Shown here: piece after piece, positions 20,230 to 29,529 of the stretch
How positions within the stretch are numbered: position 1 is the first letter of the stretch
How the letters are laid out: each line of letters starts with the position of its first letter
Origin: Rathayibacter rathayi
Lineage (GTDB): Bacteria > Actinomycetota > Actinomycetes > Actinomycetales > Microbacteriaceae
NCBI RefSeq assembly: GCF_004011095.1
Contig: NZ_CP028129.1
Coordinates: 2,356,001-2,420,000, forward strand
Length of the DNA: 64,000 nt
Reading direction: 5' to 3'
Notes under the pieces: generated by a model
The model's input: only the letters and a program-made list of their open reading frames with translations
Database searches by the model: none
Told to the model about the DNA's origin: nothing
Position numbers and translations under genes: made by a program

Positions 20230-21792
20230 CTACTTGACGAGCGGGAACAGGATCGTCTCGCGGATCCCGAGGCCGGTGATCGCCATCAGCAGGCGGTCAA
20301 TGCCCATGCCCATGCCGCCGGTGGGGGGCATGCCGTGCTCGAGGGCGCGGAGGAAGTCCTCGTCCAGGCGCATCGCCTCGTCGTCGCCCGCGGCGGCCTG
20401 GCGGGCCTGCTCGACGAAGCGCTCGCGCTGCACGACCGGGTCGACCAGCTCGGAGTAACCGGTCGCCAGTTCGAAGCCGCGGACGTAGAGGTCCCACTTC
20501 TCCACGACACCGGGGATGTTCCGGTGCGCGCGCACGAGCGGCGAGGTGTCGACGGGGAAGTCCATCACGAAAGTGGGGCGCACCAGGCCGCCCTTCACGA
20601 AGTGCTCCCACAGCTCCTCGACGTACTTGCCGTGGGTGGGCACGGGCACCTCGACGCCCTCGCGCGCGGCGAGGGTCTCGAGCTCGGCGAGCTGCGTCTG
20701 CGGAGTGATCGCGATGCCGGCCGCGAGCGACAGGCTTTCGTACATCGAGATGCGGTCCCACTCGCCGCCGAGGTCGAACTCGGTGCCGTCCGCCCAGGTG
20801 ACGACGTGCGAACCGGCGACGGCCTGCGCCGCGTTCTGGATCAGCTCCTGGGTGAGGTCGGCGATCGAGGTGTAGTCGCCGTACGCCTGATAGGCCTCGA
20901 GCATCGCGAACTCGGGCGAGTGCGTGGAGTCGGCGCCCTCGTTGCGGAAGTTGCGGTTGATCTCGAAGATCCGGTCGATGCCGCCGACGACCGCCCGCTT
21001 GAGGTACAGCTCGGGAGCGATGCGCAGGTACAGCTCCGTGTCGAAGGCGTTGGAGTGCGTGGCGAAGGGGCGGGCGGAGGCGCCGCCATGCATCACCTGG
21101 AGCATCGGGGTCTCGACCTCGAGGAACTCGTGGGCGGCGAAGGTGCTGCGCAGCGAGGCGTTCACCCGCGCGCGGGTCACGACGGTCTCGCGGGCCTGGG
21201 GCCGCACGATCAGGTCAAGGTAGCGCTGGCGCATCCGGGTCTCGTCACCGAGCTCGTTGTGCAGGTTCGGCAGCGGGAGGAGCGCCTTCGCGGCGATCGT
21301 CCATTCGGACACCCAGACGCTCAGCTCGCCGCGCTTGCTCGAGATGACCTCGCCCTCGACGAAGAGGTGGTCACCGAGGTCGACCAGCTCCTTCCAGGCG
21401 GCCAGTGACTCCTCACCGACATCGCCGAGTGAGACCATCGCCTGGATCCGCTCGCCGTCGCCCGCCTGGAGCGTCGCGAAGCAGAGCTTGCCGGTGTTGC
21501 GCTGGAACACCACCCGGCCCGCGAGACCGACGTGCTCGCCGGTTTTCACGTCCGATTCGATGCCCTCGTGGCGCGCGCGGACGGCCGCGATAGTGTCCGT
21601 CACTCCGACCGCGACCGGGTACGCGCCGGCGCCGAGGTCCTCGCCCGCGAGTTCGAGCAGGCGCTCGCGCTTGGCCAGGCGGACGGCCTTCTGCTCGGAC
21701 GCCTCCTCCTGCGCGGCACGCTCTGCGGCGCTCCGCTCGGAGTCGGCCCGCAGGGCGTCGGTCGGGGCGGCGGGGGCGGGAGTGTCGGCCAT
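20230..21792 (-). CDS. lysS: Lysine--tRNA ligase
   Basis: This 520-residue class II aminoacyl-tRNA synthetase has an N-terminal OB-fold anticodon-binding domain after a variable Ala/Arg-rich leader. The catalytic core carries motif 2 ([18 protein letters not shown]) and motif 3 ([15 protein letters not shown]). It charges tRNA-Lys in the cytosol. It lies 41 bases downstream of panC and may be transcribed with it. Confidence 0.97.
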   Translation of the reverse strand: MADTPAPAAPTDALRADSERSAAERAAQEEASEQKAVRLAKRERLLELAGEDLGAGAYPVAVGVTDTIAAVRARHEGIESDVKTGEHVGLAGRVVFQRNTGKLCFATLQAGDGERIQAMVSLGDVGEESLAAWKELVDLGDHLFVEGEVISSKRGELSVWVSEWTIAAKALLPLPNLHNELGDETRMRQRYLDLIVRPQARETVVTRARVNASLRSTFAAHEFLEVETPMLQVMHGGASARPFATHSNAFDTELYLRIAPELYLKRAVVGGIDRIFEINRNFRNEGADSTHSPEFAMLEAYQAYGDYTSIADLTQELIQNAAQAVAGSHVVTWADGTEFDLGGEWDRISMYESLSLAAGIAITPQTQLAELETLAAREGVEVPVPTHGKYVEELWEHFVKGGLVRPTFVMDFPVDTSPLVRAHRNIPGVVEKWDLYVRGFELATGYSELVDPVVQRERFVEQARQAAAGDDEAMRLDEDFLRALEHGMPPTGGMGMGIDRLLMAITGLGIRETILFPLVK

Positions 21793-21833
21793 ATCGGGTC
21801 GCGGTGCTTTCGGTTCGGGGCGGACGGCCGCGA

Positions 21834-22682
21834 TCAGGCGAGCAGGATCGGGGCGTTGTCGAGGAGGCGGGTGGTGCCGACGATCGCGGCGACGAGCATG
21901 AGGGCCGGGCCGTGGTGGTCGGCGTCGACCGGGAGGAGCGTCGCGGGGTTCACGACGACGAGGTAGTCCAGCTTAACGAGCGGTTCCTCCCGCGCGACGG
22001 CGCGCGCCGCGGCGATGGCCGCGGCCGCACCGTGGTCGGCGGCTCCGGCGGCGGCGGAGAGGAGGCGCGGCAGCGCGAGACCGGCGCGGCGCTGCTCCTC
22101 GCTGAGGTAGCGGTTGCGGCTGGAGCGGGCGAGCCCGTCCTCCTCCCGCACGATCTCGACGCCCTCGATCGCGAGGGACAGGTCGAGGTCGTGGACCATG
22201 CGGCGCACGAGGAACAGCTGCTGCGCGTCCTTCTGCCCGAAGACGGCGACGTCCGGCTGCGCGATGTTCAGGAGCTTGGCGACGACGGTGAGCATCCCGT
22301 CGAAGTGCCCCGGCCGGGCGCGCCCCTCGTAGAGCCCGCCGATCTCGCCCGCCACGACCCGGGTGGAGGAGGGGCCGTCGGGGTACATCTCGGCGACTCC
22401 GGGTGCGAAGACGAGGTCGACCCCGGCCGCGTCGAGCAGCGCCGTGTCGCCTGCAAGGTCACGCGGGTAACGGTCCAGGTCCTCGGTGGGGCCGAACTGC
22501 AGCGGATTCACGAACACCGACACGACGACGACGTCGGCCAGCTCGCGCGCCCGCTCCACGAGCGCGAGATGCCCAGCGTGCAGCGCGCCCATCGTCGGCA
22601 CGAGCGCGATGCGCCGACCCGCCCGCCGCGCCTCCCCCAGCCGCTCGCGGAGGTCGCCGATGCGCTGGACGGTGCTGATCAC
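21834..22682 (-). CDS. panC: Pantothenate synthetase (pantoate--beta-alanine ligase)
   Basis: The 282-residue product matches PanC, which condenses pantoate and beta-alanine with ATP. Visible motifs are [14 protein letters not shown] (HIGH-type nucleotide binding), [10 protein letters not shown], the pantoate-site FGQKDAQQ and a KMSKS-like SSRNRYLS. The start is GTG 22682; TAGCAT lies six bases before it, so the transcript is probably leaderless. lysS follows. A plus-strand cassette separates panC from the DUF2520 gene that often accompanies it in Actinobacteria. Confidence 0.96.
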   Translation of the reverse strand: MISTVQRIGDLRERLGEARRAGRRIALVPTMGALHAGHLALVERARELADVVVVSVFVNPLQFGPTEDLDRYPRDLAGDTALLDAAGVDLVFAPGVAEMYPDGPSSTRVVAGEIGGLYEGRARPGHFDGMLTVVAKLLNIAQPDVAVFGQKDAQQLFLVRRMVHDLDLSLAIEGVEIVREEDGLARSSRNRYLSEEQRRAGLALPRLLSAAAGAADHGAAAAIAAARAVAREEPLVKLDYLVVVNPATLLPVDADHHGPALMLVAAIVGTTRLLDNAPILLA

Positions 22683-22729
22683 CCGTCGATGCTACCGGCG
22701 GGCCCGCGCCTGCCGAGGCCTGCGGCGCC

Positions 22730-22795
22730 CAGACACCGCGTGCTCCGCGAGACACCGCCTCCACCGCGGTGTCTCGGCGACGGAGCGGTGTTTCG
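22730..22795. repeat. Intergenic palindrome, family C
   Basis: A perfect 11-bp inverted repeat (cgagacaccgc 22748-22758 and gcggtgtctcg 22766-22776, loop ctccacc) is flanked by a second pair, agacaccgc at 22731 and gcggtgttt at 22785. The whole makes a roughly 66-bp near-palindrome. It lies in the divergent gap between panC and the plus-strand cassette. Its size and nested form resemble the other palindromes in the window, but the sequence differs. Confidence 0.7.
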
Positions 22796-22884
22796 GCGCT
22801 GCGCGCGCCACTCCGGAGTACGGAGCGGGCCAGCCCTCGGCCGACGTCATCGACGATAGCTCACTTTGCGCTACGGTGAGCGGT

Positions 22885-23160
22885 GTGAGCTTCCGACCCT
22901 CCGAACTCGATCTGATCGGCGCCGCGTTCCCCACGGCGATCCGCGGGACCGTCCACCCAAAGCCCGGGCAGTACTCTCCTCGGATCAAGGATCCCGCTAC
23001 GAGGGTGAATCCGTGGCACGGAGTCGCTGTCGAGACCAGGGACGGACGGATCGTGACGCGGTACGAGGTGCAGATCTACCAAGACTTCGAGCGGTACGAA
23101 GCGGTCCTCATCCGTGGGGACGACGCTCCGTTCTTCTACCGTGAGATCGCGCCGGAGTGA
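22885..23160 (+). CDS. Hypothetical protein, 91 residues
   Basis: The frame runs from GTG 22885 to the TGA at 23158-23160. TACGGT lies seven bases upstream, consistent with near-leaderless initiation. The peptide is mixed alpha/beta and not membrane-bound (SFRPSELDLIGAAFP, RYEVQIYQDFERYEAVLIRG). I recognise no family. An MFS transporter gene starts four bases after the stop, so the two are probably one transcription unit. Confidence 0.5.
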   Translation: MSFRPSELDLIGAAFPTAIRGTVHPKPGQYSPRIKDPATRVNPWHGVAVETRDGRIVTRYEVQIYQDFERYEAVLIRGDDAPFFYREIAPE

Positions 23161-23164
23161 CACC

Positions 23165-24385
23165 GTGACCCGGACGACGACAGGTCCGCGGTTCGGGGCG
23201 GCCGTGCGTGTGATCGCGGTCGCCCAGGTCGCGGCGTCCACGGCAGCGGGACTTGTCCTGACGACCGCGAGCGTCGCCGCGGTCGAGTTGGCCGGCACGG
23301 AGCAGGTGGCCGGGACGACACAGACGGCGATGGTCATCGGAGCGAGTGTGCTGACGGTCCCGATCGCGCGCCGCTCCTCAAGGTCGGGACGCCGGGCGGC
23401 ACTCACCCTCGCCTACGGGATCGCATCAGCCGGCGCACTGATCGCAGCGGCGGCCGTCGGGCTGGGGCTCTGGTGGCTGCTCGTGCTCGGCGCGGCGCTG
23501 ATCGGCGGCGGCACCGTCGCGGGGCTGGCGGCGCGCTTCGCTGCCGCCGACTCCGCACCGAGCGCGGACCGGACCGCGTCGGTGATCGCTTTCGTCCTGT
23601 GGGCGTCGACGGTCGGATCGCTCGTCGGTCCGAACCTCGCGAGCCTCACCGGCTCCACCGGCGCCGCGACCTTCCTCCTGCCGGCGGCCCTCTATGCGGC
23701 TGCCGCCGCATGCATCCGAGGTGGCATGCCGCCCACACCAGCGACGTTCGAGCCGGCGCGCAGGCGCGGGACCCGCCCGGAGGCGCTCGGTGTCCTCCGC
23801 GCACACCCCCGAGCCCTCGCAGGAGTCGTGGTCTCGACGGCGTCGCACGGGGCGATGATCGCACTGATGGCCTTGGCCCCGGTGCACCTGCACGCCGCCG
23901 GTCAGCACACGAGCGCCGTCGGACTCGTGATGAGCGCGCACCTCGCCGCGATGTACGGGTTCAGCCCGGTCTTCGGCGCACTCGTCCGGCACTGCGGGGC
24001 GCTGCGCTGCGGGGTGGCCGCTCTGGCTCTCGCCGCATCGGCGTCAGGAGTACTCGCTGTCGGAGCGCAGGGCGGGGTCGTGCTGTTCGGGGTCGGTCTC
24101 GCTCTTCTGGGCGCCGCCTGGTCGCTGGGGATGATCGCCGGATCGACGCTCGTCACTCTGGGCCTCCCGACCGACCAGCGAGCGGCGGCGCAGGGGCTGA
24201 CGGATCTCCTCCTGAACGTGGGCGGGGGCGTGGCGAGCATGACGGCTGGACTCGTGGCTGCGGCCGTTGGCTACCCGACTCTGGGGGTGGGCACCGCCGC
24301 ACTTGTGACGTGCTGCCTCGTCGCCCTCCTTCCCATCGGGCGCCGGCGTCTCGGCCCGACGGAGCACACCGGCGCGCCGCGCTGA
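23165..24385 (+). CDS. MFS transporter
   Basis: The product is 406 residues with about twelve hydrophobic segments and no soluble domain. This fits a major facilitator superfamily permease. The MFS loop 2-3 motif is represented by PIARRSSRSGRRAAL. A GTG start at 23165, just after the 91-residue gene, gives TRTTTGPRFGAA; earlier codons overlap that gene. The substrate is unknown. It is oriented against the surrounding minus-strand biosynthetic cluster and may have been inserted there. Confidence 0.82.
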   Translation: MTRTTTGPRFGAAVRVIAVAQVAASTAAGLVLTTASVAAVELAGTEQVAGTTQTAMVIGASVLTVPIARRSSRSGRRAALTLAYGIASAGALIAAAAVGLGLWWLLVLGAALIGGGTVAGLAARFAAADSAPSADRTASVIAFVLWASTVGSLVGPNLASLTGSTGAATFLLPAALYAAAAACIRGGMPPTPATFEPARRRGTRPEALGVLRAHPRALAGVVVSTASHGAMIALMALAPVHLHAAGQHTSAVGLVMSAHLAAMYGFSPVFGALVRHCGALRCGVAALALAASASGVLAVGAQGGVVLFGVGLALLGAAWSLGMIAGSTLVTLGLPTDQRAAAQGLTDLLLNVGGGVASMTAGLVAAAVGYPTLGVGTAALVTCCLVALLPIGRRRLGPTEHTGAPR

Positions 24386-24389
24386 GCGC

Positions 24390-25082
24390 TCATCCCGCCG
24401 CGCGGCGCAGCGCGTCGTCGATGGAGGAGCGGACGAGGCTGGAGAGGAAGAAGCCCGGCTTCTCGACGCCGATTCCCGCCAGCAGACCGGCCGCCTGGTC
24501 CACGATCGCGGTCGAGAAGGTGGTGGCGGTCGAGATGGCCTCCGCGTAGGCGGCGCGGTCCGACTCCGCCACGGTCACCGGCTCCCCGCCCATCTCGACC
24601 ACGAGCGCCTGCGCGATCGGCAGCACCGGGCCCGGCGCCGAGACGGCAAAGTAGGTCTCGGCGAGGCGCGCCAGGTCGAGGCTGGTGCCGCTGAACGCCA
24701 TCGCCGGGTGCACGGCGAGGGGGATGACTCCGGAGGCAAGTGCCGGAGCGAGCACCCCGTAGCCGTGCTCAGGCGCCGTGTGCAGCACCAGCTGGCCGGG
24801 CTGCCATCCTCCGGTGGCCGCGAGGCCGGCGACCAGCCCGGCGATCTCGCTGCCGGGGACGGCGACGATCACCAGCTCGCAGCGTTCGACAAGCTCGGGG
24901 ATCGCCAGCACGGGCACGCCCGGAAGGAGCGCGTCAGCGCGCTCGCGGCCGCTCTCGCTGGTGGTGGCGACTCCGATCACGGCATGGCCGGCCCCGGCGA
25001 GCGCGGCGCCGAGCACCGGGCCGACGTGTCCGGCGCCGATGACGCCGACGCCCAGGCGTCCGTCGCGGCGGTTCTCAGGCAT
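24390..25082 (-). CDS. Rossmann-like and DUF2520 domain protein
   Basis: The product is 230 residues. An NAD(P)-binding Rossmann start (VGVIGAGHVGPVLGAAL) is followed by IPELVERCELVIVAVPGSEI and the C-terminal DUF2520 helical domain (HPAMAFSG, SDRAAYAEAISTATTFSTAI). The family resembles a short ketopantoate or pyrroline-carboxylate type reductase and is commonly found beside panC in Actinobacteria, so a role near pantothenate synthesis is plausible but unproven. Its start overlaps the end of the upstream PH-domain gene by eight bases. Confidence 0.85.
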   Translation of the reverse strand: MPENRRDGRLGVGVIGAGHVGPVLGAALAGAGHAVIGVATTSESGRERADALLPGVPVLAIPELVERCELVIVAVPGSEIAGLVAGLAATGGWQPGQLVLHTAPEHGYGVLAPALASGVIPLAVHPAMAFSGTSLDLARLAETYFAVSAPGPVLPIAQALVVEMGGEPVTVAESDRAAYAEAISTATTFSTAIVDQAAGLLAGIGVEKPGFFLSSLVRSSIDDALRRAAG

Positions 25083-26631
25083 GCGGTTCTCCCTCCGGAG
25101 CCGGCCAGTCGGGCAGGGCGGAGGAGGGCCGGCGCCCCCACCGGTGGCTCGCGTCGCGGTCGGCGGCCCGCACTCCGGCGGTCGCGAGGCTCTCGAAGAA
25201 GGCGAGGCCGTCGGCCGCGCTCATCACGGGGACGAGCGCAGTGACGGGGCCGGCCACCGTGTGCACGCGCGCCGAGGCCAGCCCCAGCAGGCGCTGGAGC
25301 GGCCCCTGCTGGACCCCGACGCTCTGCATCCGCGCCAGGGGCACCACGGCGACCCGCCGCCAGACTGCCCCGCTGCGCAGGATCGCGACCTCGTCCGTCA
25401 GCCGGTACCCCGTCCGCCGGAACGAGAACGGGCGGAGCCACACCGCCGAGCGCGGGGCGCGGGTGAAGCCGGCCGCGTCGCGGTGCCGGAGAGCGTCGCC
25501 GACGGGCGTCGACTCCGCCCCCTCACTGGTCCCGGGCAGCAGGAGCCCGAGGACGCGCTCGACCGCTGCGAGGTCGCCAACCGGGAGGATCGTGGTGTTC
25601 GGCTCGCCGTTCGCTCCGCGGGAGGCCGCGTGGCCAGCCCGGTCGATCCGCACCTGCCACCAGCCAAACGGACGCCAGAGCAGCGGCTGCGTGATCTCGA
25701 CGGCGTGGATCCGTCCGGGCGGGATGGTGTCGCTGCTGGTCGAGAGCACGCCGTAGCCGATGCGCACGCCGTCGGGTGTCGCGGCGATGGAGTAGCGGAG
25801 CGAGCGCACGAACTGGCGGAGGTAGTAGCTGCCCGAGCCGATCAGGCCCGGCAGGATCGCGAACAGCACGAAGGGCGAGCCGTAGACGGCGACGACCACC
25901 ACGGCGACGGCCGAGGCGACCAGGAACAGCGTGAATCCGCTGAACACCAGCGAGCCGAGGAGCCGACCTGCGGGGATGGACACCACCGATTCAGGCGAAG
26001 CGTCATCCTGCGGCTCGCCGAACTCCTCCAGCCGCCGCGCGAGAAACCCGCCCGCCGAGGCGTGGCCGTCGACCAGTGCCTCCCGCTCGCGCACGCCCGA
26101 GGCCAGGCGCAGGATGTCGCGGCGCAGCGCGTCCACCAGCCGCGAGCCGAGGTACGACAGCTGCACGTTCGCATCCTGCCCCGCGACGCTCACCTCGAGT
26201 TTCGCGGCGCCGAACACCCGCGCAAACAGCGGACGCTGCACCGCGATGCCCTGGATGCGGTCGAGCCGCGCCCGCCGATTGGTACGAAAGAGCACGCCGG
26301 AGCGCACCTCGACCACCTCGTCCGTGACGCGGAAGGTGTGCATCCGCCAGGACAACCAGAACGCGAAAACGGCCACCGCGAGGCCGACCGCCACCGCCAG
26401 CACAGCCCAACCGACGAGCCCTCGGCGCAGCAGCTCATCGACCGGGTCACCGCTCCCGAAGCCCTCCGGCCCGGGCAGGAACAGCTCGACCAGGCGCTCC
26501 CGGAGGTTCGTCATCACGATGCCGAGCACGACCAGCAGGCCGATCCCGCCCTTGAGGACGGGGGTCGCGGGATGGAGGCGGTGCCATTGCCCGTCGGCGA
26601 GGTCCGTCTCGACGGCGCGCAGCTCGGTCAC
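25075..26631 (-). CDS. PH domain-containing membrane protein (YdbT-like)
   Basis: The product is 518 residues with several pairs of membrane helices (for example GGIGLLVVLGIVM and GLVGWAVLAVAVGLAVAVFAFWL). Each is followed by a bacterial PH (bPH2/DUF304) module, visible as FRTNRRARLDRIQGIAVQRPLFARVFG and RRVAVVPLARMQSVGVQQGPLQRLLGLASA. This is the YdbT type. The gene overlaps its upstream partner by four bases and its downstream partner by eight, so translation is coupled. The function is unknown; Bacillus homologues YdbST affect resistance to bacteriocins. Confidence 0.85.
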   Translation of the reverse strand: MTELRAVETDLADGQWHRLHPATPVLKGGIGLLVVLGIVMTNLRERLVELFLPGPEGFGSGDPVDELLRRGLVGWAVLAVAVGLAVAVFAFWLSWRMHTFRVTDEVVEVRSGVLFRTNRRARLDRIQGIAVQRPLFARVFGAAKLEVSVAGQDANVQLSYLGSRLVDALRRDILRLASGVREREALVDGHASAGGFLARRLEEFGEPQDDASPESVVSIPAGRLLGSLVFSGFTLFLVASAVAVVVVAVYGSPFVLFAILPGLIGSGSYYLRQFVRSLRYSIAATPDGVRIGYGVLSTSSDTIPPGRIHAVEITQPLLWRPFGWWQVRIDRAGHAASRGANGEPNTTILPVGDLAAVERVLGLLLPGTSEGAESTPVGDALRHRDAAGFTRAPRSAVWLRPFSFRRTGYRLTDEVAILRSGAVWRRVAVVPLARMQSVGVQQGPLQRLLGLASARVHTVAGPVTALVPVMSAADGLAFFESLATAGVRAADRDASHRWGRRPSSALPDWPAPEGEPHA

Positions 26632-27164
26632 AGGCCGGCCCGGCGCGATTCGGCGAGCTCAACCAGGTGGTCGCGGAGCTCCTCCGCCTCCGCCTCGGCC
26701 AGGCCCGGGATGCTGACCCCGGTTGCCGCGGCGGCCGTGACGAAGCGCAGATCGGCGAGGCCAAGCGCGCGGGCGAGCGGCCCACGGTTGACGTCGATCA
26801 GCTGCATCCGCCCGTACGGCACCGACACGAAGCGCTGGAACATGATGCCGCGGCGAAAGAGTAGGTCGTCCTGGCGCAGGAGATAGCCGTAGGCGCGGGC
26901 GCGACGCGGGGCGACGATCAGGAGGGTCACCGCGAGCGCCGCGGCGGCCAGCATCGGGATCCAGCCCCAGGGGAGGCCGATCAGCAGCAGCACCACGGGC
27001 ACGGCGAGCAAGAACACGCTCGAGACGACGGCCGACACGATCTCGACGGCGATGTATTTCGGCGAGACGCGCCGCCACTCCCCCACGATGTCGAGGCGGT
27101 CCCGTCGGCGTCGGCTCGCGTCCGGGCGGGTCTGCGGCGTCGCGCCGTCGGGGTCGGCGGACAT
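26628..27164 (-). CDS. PH domain-containing membrane protein (YdbS-like)
   Basis: The product is 178 residues. Two adjacent membrane helices (IVSAVVSSVFLLAVPVVLLLIG and IPMLAAAALAVTLLIV) are followed by one bPH2 module (RAYGYLLRQDDLLFRRG, FVSVPYGRMQLIDVNRGPLARALG). It is the smaller YdbS-type partner of the next gene, with which it overlaps by four bases. The ATG at 27164 is chosen because it gives MSADPDGATPQ with a short acidic leader; the frame upstream lies in the preceding intergenic gap. Confidence 0.85.
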   Translation of the reverse strand: MSADPDGATPQTRPDASRRRRDRLDIVGEWRRVSPKYIAVEIVSAVVSSVFLLAVPVVLLLIGLPWGWIPMLAAAALAVTLLIVAPRRARAYGYLLRQDDLLFRRGIMFQRFVSVPYGRMQLIDVNRGPLARALGLADLRFVTAAAATGVSIPGLAEAEAEELRDHLVELAESRRAGL

Positions 27165-27204
27165 GGCGTCGTCCTCACTGCCCGCGGCGGTCCGGGCGTC
27201 GGCG

Positions 27205-27677
27205 TCAGGCGTGGTCCACCTCGCCGACGGCGCTGTCGTCCTCGTCGCTCGGCGGGATGGTGCACAGGTGCTCGGCGACCAGGCCGGCCACCAGCAGGAC
27301 GAGCGCTGCCACAATGGTCGCGACGTCCTGCCACACGGAGCCTAGCGAAGGGATCGCACGGCTCAGCAGGTACACCAGGATGCCGCCGGAGGCTCCGAGC
27401 AGCAGCGCGCCGACGTGGCTGCACGCCTTCGCGAGCACCACCACGCGCATCGCCCGGAACGGGTCGATCGGCCGGCGCAGCGTGCCCTTCGTCGCGCGGT
27501 GGATGGGGATCGCGAAGCCCAGGACGAGCGCGGCGACCACGACCAGGGTGAGCGGCACCGTCAGCGGGGGATGAGCACGGGGCGCCCCGAGGCCGCGACC
27601 GCGAGGTCGAAGAGGAAGCCGGCCACGGCCCCGGCGAGGCCGAGCCCGAGCAGAGTGCTGATGCGGGTGCGCCTCAC
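27205..27677 (-). pseudogene. DUF3180 membrane protein, single-base frameshift
   Basis: The N-terminal piece starts at GTG 27677, overlapping the folK stop as GTGA, and reads RRTRISTLLGLGLAGAVAGF then SGRPVLIPR before a stop. The next frame continues TLVVVAALVLGFAIPI, PFRAMRVVVLAKACSHVGALLLG and VAEHLCTIPPSDEDD. Together they make a complete four-helix DUF3180 protein of about 155 residues. One missing base in a G run at 27566-27570 (CCCCC on the coding strand) breaks it. DUF3180 genes commonly follow folK in Actinobacteria. Because everything else is intact, an assembly error is as likely as a true mutation. Confidence 0.85.
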
Positions 27678-28282
27678 GGGGTCCTGCTCTCGGGTTCGGC
27701 GTCGCTGTCTCGGGCCGTGCCTGCTCCGGAGTCGCGCCCCGGCCAGGTCAGCGCAACCGGATGGTCGACCACCCGGTCCCTCGCCCGCTCCCGCAGCTCG
27801 GCGATAGATCCGAGGCCGGGGAGCACCGCCGTCGGCTCCACGTCGAGCCACGGGTCGAGCACGAAGGCCCGCTCCGCTGCGCGCGGGTGCGGCAGCGTCA
27901 GATGCGCGTCGCTCCGGATCACACCACCGACCACGATCACGTCGATGTCGAGCGTCCGATCGCCCCAGCGCTCCTCGCCCTCGCCGCGGATCCGGCCGCC
28001 GTCGAGTTCGACCGCCGCCGTCACCGCGAGCAGGTCGTCGGGCTCGAGCACGGTCGAGCCGGTCACTACCGCGTTGAGGTACTCGGGTGCCTGGTCGTCG
28101 ACGCCCTCAGGCTTGCGTGCGGGCGACTCGACCACCTTCGACACCGCCTCGATCCGGAGTCCCGGCGTCGCCGCGAGCGCCCGTAGCGCCACCTCGAGAT
28201 GCGCGAGGCGGTCGCCGAGGTTGCTGCCGAGTGCGAGCACCACATGCCGCGCCGGGCGGATCCGCTCCTGCCGCGGCCTCAC
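27674..28282 (-). CDS. folK: 2-amino-4-hydroxy-6-hydroxymethyldihydropteridine diphosphokinase
   Basis: The product is 202 residues. HPPK motifs are present: LALGSNLGDRLAHL at the start, EYLNAVVTGSTVL, and the signature WGDRTLDIDVIVVGG with LTLPHPRAAERAFVLDPW. It transfers pyrophosphate from ATP to the pterin in folate synthesis. It overlaps folB by four bases and the DUF3180 gene by four, so all are translated in a coupled chain. A 25-residue low-complexity tail follows the domain. Confidence 0.95.
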   Translation of the reverse strand: MRPRQERIRPARHVVLALGSNLGDRLAHLEVALRALAATPGLRIEAVSKVVESPARKPEGVDDQAPEYLNAVVTGSTVLEPDDLLAVTAAVELDGGRIRGEGEERWGDRTLDIDVIVVGGVIRSDAHLTLPHPRAAERAFVLDPWLDVEPTAVLPGLGSIAELRERARDRVVDHPVALTWPGRDSGAGTARDSDAEPESRTP

Positions 28283-28671
28283 GAGCGGGTCCTCGTGATC
28301 TGCACCGAGACGTCGTCGAACGGCAGCGGGATCGGCGCGTCGGGCTTGTGTACGGTGATGCGGACCACGTCGGCGGCGGCGAAGCCCAAAGCGACCCGCG
28401 CGAGGCGCTCGGCCAGGGTCTCGATGAGGTCGACAGGGTCGCGGGTCACGGCGTCCGCCAGCGCGATCGCGAGCTCGCCATAGTGCACGGTCTCGGCGAG
28501 GGCGTCACCCTGCGCCGCGAGCGCCGTATCGAGCCAGACCGTCGCGTCGATCACGAAGTCCTGGCCGTTCTCGCGCTCGAAGTCGAAGACGCCGTGGTGC
28601 GCGCGCACGCGCAGGCCGGTGAGGGTGAGGGAGTCGCGCAGGGCGAGGGCGGCAGGGTCGATCGCGGTCAC
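28279..28671 (-). CDS. folB: Dihydroneopterin aldolase
   Basis: The product is 130 residues. FolB features are LTLTGLRVRAHHGVFDFERENGQDFVIDATVWLD in outline (positions about 15-48), with the pterin-binding Glu and the catalytic Lys in RITVHKPDAPIP. It cleaves dihydroneopterin to the HPPK substrate. Stop and start codons overlap by four bases on both sides (folP upstream, folK downstream), as expected for an operon. Confidence 0.95.
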   Translation of the reverse strand: MTAIDPAALALRDSLTLTGLRVRAHHGVFDFERENGQDFVIDATVWLDTALAAQGDALAETVHYGELAIALADAVTRDPVDLIETLAERLARVALGFAAADVVRITVHKPDAPIPLPFDDVSVQITRTRS

Positions 28672-29528
28672 GGGGTCTCCTCCTGGAGTCGGGCGGCGAG
28701 CGCGAGGGCGCGAGCGGACGAGCGGACGTCGTGGACCCGCACGCCCCAGGCGCCGTGCTCGGCGGCCACAAGGCTCAGCATGGCCGAGACCTCGTCGCGC
28801 TCGGCGGCCGGAGCGCCGATGGGGGCGAACGGAGCGAGGAACCGCTTCCGCGAGTGTCCGACGAGCACTGGGAACCCCAGCGAGACGATCGCGTCGAGCC
28901 CGGCCAGCAGAGCCCAGTCGTGCCCGCCGTCTTTTGCAAAGCCGAGCCCCGGGTCGAGCAGGAGCCGGTCATCCTGGATCCCGGCGGCGCGAGCGGCGTC
29001 GATCCGGCGCTCCAGCTCGCCGCGCACGTCCGCGACCACGTCGGTGTAGGAGGCGAGCGCGGTCATCCCGGCGCTGGGGCCGCGCCAGTGCATGGCGATG
29101 TAGACGGCGCCGCGGTCGGCGACCAGCGGCAGCATCCGCGGGTCGGCGAGGCCACCGGAGACGTCGTTGACGACCACGGCTCCGGCGTCCAGGGCTGCCT
29201 CCGCGGTGGCGGCGCTCATCGTGTCGATGCTCACGCGCACCCCTTCCGCGGCGAGTGCGCGCACGACGGGCAGCACCCGACCCTGCTCCGCCGCGGCGTC
29301 CACGCGGGCGGCGCCGGGGCGGGTGCTCTCCCCACCGACGTCGACCAGATCGGCACCGAAGGAGGCGGGCCCGTCGCCGACGGGCCGGCTCAGGTCGAGC
29401 CCGTGGCGCACGGCGTCGTCGGCCGAGAGCCAGCGGCCGCCGTCGCTGAACGAGTCGGGAGTGACGTTGAGGATCCCGAGGAGCGCGGCACGGCCGGTCG
29501 GCGTGAGATCGGCGACGGAGGTGACCAC
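28668..29528 (-). CDS. folP: Dihydropteroate synthase
   Basis: The product is 286 residues in a TIM-barrel. The two DHPS signatures are visible: LLGILNVTPDSFSDGGRW near residue 17 and VDVGGESTRPGA near 63. DPGLGFAKDGGHDWALLAGL and GHSRKRFL follow. The enzyme joins p-aminobenzoate to the pterin and is the sulfonamide target. It starts one base after the folE stop and overlaps folB by four bases. Confidence 0.96.
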   Translation of the reverse strand: MVTSVADLTPTGRAALLGILNVTPDSFSDGGRWLSADDAVRHGLDLSRPVGDGPASFGADLVDVGGESTRPGAARVDAAAEQGRVLPVVRALAAEGVRVSIDTMSAATAEAALDAGAVVVNDVSGGLADPRMLPLVADRGAVYIAMHWRGPSAGMTALASYTDVVADVRGELERRIDAARAAGIQDDRLLLDPGLGFAKDGGHDWALLAGLDAIVSLGFPVLVGHSRKRFLAPFAPIGAPAAERDEVSAMLSLVAAEHGAWGVRVHDVRSSARALALAARLQEETP

Positions 29529-29529
29529 G

